Source of the DNA: JALZVT01 sp964634815
GTDB lineage: Bacteria; Pseudomonadota; Gammaproteobacteria; Pseudomonadales; Azotimanducaceae
Length of the DNA: 64,000 nucleotides
Assembly (NCBI GenBank): GCA_964634815.1
Contig: CAZWMD010000006.1
Coordinates: 1 to 64,000, forward strand
Reading direction: 5' to 3'
Position 1 is the first letter of the stretch. Each line of letters begins with the position of its first letter. Position numbers and translations under genes: made by a program. Of this stretch, positions 61,619-64,000 are shown piece by piece. Under the pieces are notes generated by a model. That model saw only the letters and a program-made list of their open reading frames with translations, was not told the DNA's origin and did not search any database.

Positions 61619-62458
61619 ATGGATACCGGTAGTTTCGCTGGATTTGACTTAACCTTGCGTGAACAGGGCATCGCCTGGTTCGAATTCAACACGCCTGAAC
61701 GCCTGAATGGCATGACAGCGGGGGTTAAGCGCAATCTGATTGAGGCGATCACCCAGGCACAAATGGACAATCAGGTCCGAGTGCTGGTGTTTACCGGCCA
61801 GGGCCGGGCGTTCTGCGCCGGCGACGATCTCAAGGGTTATGCCGGCAGCAAGCTGCCTGGCGAGACGCTGGTGCCCGACATTCCACACGGCCATGACAGC
61901 GAACTGGGTACCTACAACGGACTGCGGGTTATTTCCCAACAGCTCAACACAACGCTGCGCAATCTCGACAAGCTCACCATTGCGGCAGTGAATGGCGTGG
62001 CCATCCAAACCGGCTTCTCTCTGGCATTGTCCTGTGATTTTCGCATCGCGGCAGAAACCGCCAAACTCGGCTCGGCCACCCTGCGCTTTGGACTACTGCC
62101 CGATGAAGGCGGCCAGCATCTGGTCGTTAGGCAACTTGGCCTTGCGGGGGCCATGGACTTCTTTATGCGCAAACGCATTATCAGTGCAAGCGATGCACAC
62201 AAGCTCGGACTGGTGCACGAAGTGGTTCCTGAAGCTGAGCTCGAAGCCGAGGTCATGGCGCTTGCCAACGAACTTGCAAGCGGCCCTCAGGTTGCCATGC
62301 GCATGCTAAAACGCAGCCTGTACAACGCCACCGAACAACCCTGGGCTGCGGCACTCGACGATATTGCCGCGCGCACCGCAATCACCGATCACCACCCAGA
62401 CGCCCGGGAAGGCGTTGCCGCGTTTAAGGAAAAACGCGAACCAAAGTTCAACGCCTAG
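61619..62458 (+). CDS. Enoyl-CoA hydratase/isomerase family protein
   Basis: A 279-residue crotonase-fold protein. The oxyanion-hole loops are GRAFCAGDDLKGYAG and NGVAIQTGFSLALSCDFRIA; LRFGLLPDEGGQHLVVRQLG holds the catalytic-loop acidic residues. Its C-terminus is normal for hydratases (LDDIAARTAITDHHPDAREGVAAFKEKREPKF). Substrate unknown. A GAGGGG site precedes the ATG. It may act with the long acyl-CoA dehydrogenase, but that gene is 50 kb away. Confidence 0.87.
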   Translation: MDTGSFAGFDLTLREQGIAWFEFNTPERLNGMTAGVKRNLIEAITQAQMDNQVRVLVFTGQGRAFCAGDDLKGYAGSKLPGETLVPDIPHGHDSELGTYNGLRVISQQLNTTLRNLDKLTIAAVNGVAIQTGFSLALSCDFRIAAETAKLGSATLRFGLLPDEGGQHLVVRQLGLAGAMDFFMRKRIISASDAHKLGLVHEVVPEAELEAEVMALANELASGPQVAMRMLKRSLYNATEQPWAAALDDIAARTAITDHHPDAREGVAAFKEKREPKFNA

Positions 62459-62466
62459 CGCAGTGA

Positions 62467-62496
62467 GCGCCTGCTGCCTAGCCGGGCAGCAGGTGC
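62467..62496. terminator. GC-rich hairpin between convergent echA-type and mdh genes
   Basis: CCTGCTGCC (62470-62478) and GGCAGCAGG (62485-62493) form a perfect 9-bp stem with a 6-bp loop, extendable by about three pairs. It sits between two convergent genes and enters the last codons of mdh. There is no clear T-tract on either strand, so it could be a bidirectional 3'-end stabiliser and not a classical terminator. Confidence 0.45.
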
Positions 62497-63455
62497 GCAA
62501 CCATATCGCGCTCTTCCGCCAGTTCTTTTTCCGTGGCATCCATTCGCGTCTGGCTGAACTCATTGATCTGCCGACCCTGAACAATCTGCCAATCGCCACC
62601 ACTGCAGGTCACAGGGAACGAATAAATCAGTCCCTCGGCAACGCCATAACTGCCGTCGGAGTAAACCCCCATGCTCACAACCCCATCGCTGCCAAGTGCC
62701 CAATCGTGCATATGGTCAATGGCTGCATTAGCGGCAGAGGCTGCACTTGATGCGCCACGTGCTGCAATGATCGCAGCCCCGCGTTGCTGCACCGTTGGAA
62801 TGAAGTCGTTTTCGTACCAGGCCGCATCCACCAGGCCAAGTGCTGCATCACCCTTAACCGTTGCTTCATGCAAATCCGGGTATTGAGTCGCGCTATGGTT
62901 GCCCCAGATGCACAGATTATCGACATCCGTGCTGTGGGTGCCGGTTTTCTGGGCTAGCTGGGTCAAGGCCCGGTTGTGATCCAATCGGGTCATGGCCGTG
63001 AAATTACGCGGATCAAGATCTGGCGCGTTACGTTGGGCAATCAGCGAATTTGTGTTCGCCGGGTTACCCACCACCAGTACTTTCACATTGCGCGAGGCGT
63101 GATCATTCAACGCCTTGCCCTGGACAGAGAAGATCGCTGCATTGGCTTCAATCAGATCCTGTCGCTCCATTCCCGGGCCTCGTGGACGGGATCCAACCAA
63201 TAGCGCGTAGTCTGTGTCTTTGAAGGCAACGTCAGCATCTGAGGTTGCGCTGATGCCCGCAACCAGCGGGAAGGCGCAATCGTCGATCTCCATGATGACC
63301 CCGTTCACGGCATCCATCGCTGGCGGAATCTCAAGTAGCTGCAAAATAACAGGCTGATCCTCACCCAGCATGGCCCCGGAGGCGATGCGAAATAACAACG
63401 CGTAGCCAATCTGGCCAGCGGCGCCGGTAATAGTAATGCGTACGGGGTCTTTCAT
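62478..63455 (-). CDS. mdh: Malate dehydrogenase
   Basis: A 325-residue NAD-dependent malate dehydrogenase of the cytosolic/Thermus-type group (not the E. coli type). GAAGQIG (residues 11-17) binds NAD, RGPGMERQDLIEANAAIF and NPANTNSLIA are conserved, and catalytic His is in WGNHSATQYPD. ATG 63455 gives the standard length; a frame open to 63653 adds an unrelated Ser/Arg-rich 66 residues and is rejected. It operates in the TCA cycle. Confidence 0.94.
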   Translation of the reverse strand: MKDPVRITITGAAGQIGYALLFRIASGAMLGEDQPVILQLLEIPPAMDAVNGVIMEIDDCAFPLVAGISATSDADVAFKDTDYALLVGSRPRGPGMERQDLIEANAAIFSVQGKALNDHASRNVKVLVVGNPANTNSLIAQRNAPDLDPRNFTAMTRLDHNRALTQLAQKTGTHSTDVDNLCIWGNHSATQYPDLHEATVKGDAALGLVDAAWYENDFIPTVQQRGAAIIAARGASSAASAANAAIDHMHDWALGSDGVVSMGVYSDGSYGVAEGLIYSFPVTCSGGDWQIVQGRQINEFSQTRMDATEKELAEERDMVAHLLPG

Positions 63456-63545
63456 GCGTTGGTGTCCTCTTGATCCACTGCGTCTGTTCGAACCGGCGGA
63501 ATTGTAACCCAGTCGCGTGCTAACGTGCGGCGAGGAGAGACTGAG

Positions 63546-64000
63546 CATGAAAAATCTTGTCCGCCGAGTCGAAGAGGCCTCTATGAATGCCTGGCCGGCC
63601 ACCCACCAACTGCTGCTCGATGGCTGGCTGGTTCGGCTGTCCAATGGCTTCACGAAACGGGCGAACTGTGTGGTGCCGGTCTACGACAGCACCGAGCCAG
63701 GCCCACAAGCTCTGCTGGACAAGGTTCGATACTGTGAAAACCTCTATGCCAGAGAACAGTTGCAGACCATTTTTCGACTCACCTCCGAGGGCCAGTGTGA
63801 CTCACTTGATGCGTTGCTGGCAGATCGGGGTTACAGCGTGGTAGACGAAACAGAGGTTCAGGTGCTGGACCTGATTGAGCGCTCGAAGGCCAATGACAGC
63901 GCTTCAGAACAGTCCCCACGGCCATCCGAACTGCATCTGCTGGGGCTACCCGAGTGGCTTCAGGTGTACGCCGAGCTTGCAGAAATGCCCAGACCAGCCA
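63546..64000 (+). CDS. GNAT acetyltransferase, truncated by the window edge
   Basis: The frame starts ATG 63546 and is open to the end of the window (151 codons). MNAWPATHQLLLDGWLVRLSNGFTKRANCVVP matches the N-terminal GNAT-like half of the roughly 240-330-residue acetyltransferases related to mycobacterial Rv0428c; the catalytic acetyl-CoA-binding half is outside. Divergent from mdh with about 90 bp between starts. Confidence 0.75.

Noticed and set aside
63456..63653. Upstream extension of malate dehydrogenase
   Set aside because: Added residues are Ser/Arg-rich and unlike the family; ATG 63455 gives the standard length.

Overview
The window looks like chromosomal DNA from an uncultured, probably marine gammaproteobacterium. 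Mpl, GreB, Syd, SrkA, ComF, DUF2288, DUF2970 and DUF2147 proteins together point to Gammaproteobacteria; I cannot place it lower. It is almost entirely coding, with many ATGA/GTGA start-stop overlaps and several convergent genes that overlap at their 3' ends. Three 100-N runs have flanks that repeat each other, so it comes from a scaffolded draft or metagenome/single-cell assembly. I see no rRNA, tRNA, CRISPR array, insertion sequence or prophage.

Layout. 1-1300: integron platform; intI faces away from a putative attI core at 8-14, and the cassette array would lie left of the window. 1297-12485: PPi-dependent phosphofructokinase, murein-peptide recycling (mpl), a cyclase-family hydrolase, an MtnK-like kinase with a nucleoside hydrolase, a long acyl-CoA dehydrogenase, comF and srkA. 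12474-17673: amidohydrolase, TauE/SafE permease, two SDRs and small membrane proteins. 17687-22158 (minus): histidine kinase, double-receiver regulator and a TPR/TonB-domain protein in one operon. 22591-30305: CYP153-like P450, SnoaL-like protein, MhpD-like hydratase, an RND pump with its adaptor, and DUF2288.

30371-41387 is a dense plus-strand block. A good sigma-54 promoter match at 31564-31579 precedes about nine closely packed genes (small membrane proteins, DUF1439, Nudix, YaiI, GrpB, lipoprotein, ACT, GNAT). After a minus-strand Nudix gene and a small unknown come MOSC, NadE, an MBL-fold protein and an AlkD-like repair protein. 41361-51751 is mostly minus strand: VanZ-like protein, TonB-domain lipoprotein, a GH20 hexosaminidase fused to a NahK-like sugar-1-kinase with two coupled upstream genes, a cystathionine synthase/lyase, and an LplT-acyltransferase fusion. 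51754-64000: TauD-like dioxygenase, class II aldolase plus mtnA, greB-syd-aroA, Ada/AlkA and Ogt repair genes, a PMI-like cupin, MBL hydrolase, DUF2147, enoyl-CoA hydratase, malate dehydrogenase and a truncated GNAT gene.

Two biological points stand out. First, the 1108-residue GH20-kinase fusion could release an N-acetylhexosamine and phosphorylate it at C1 in one cytoplasmic polypeptide. Second, nucleoside hydrolase, MtnK-like kinase, MtnA and a class II aldolase, split between 5.8-7.8 kb and 52.7-54.5 kb, could form a 5'-methylthioadenosine/5'-deoxyadenosine salvage route ending in DHAP and an aldehyde. Both are inferences from motifs and context.
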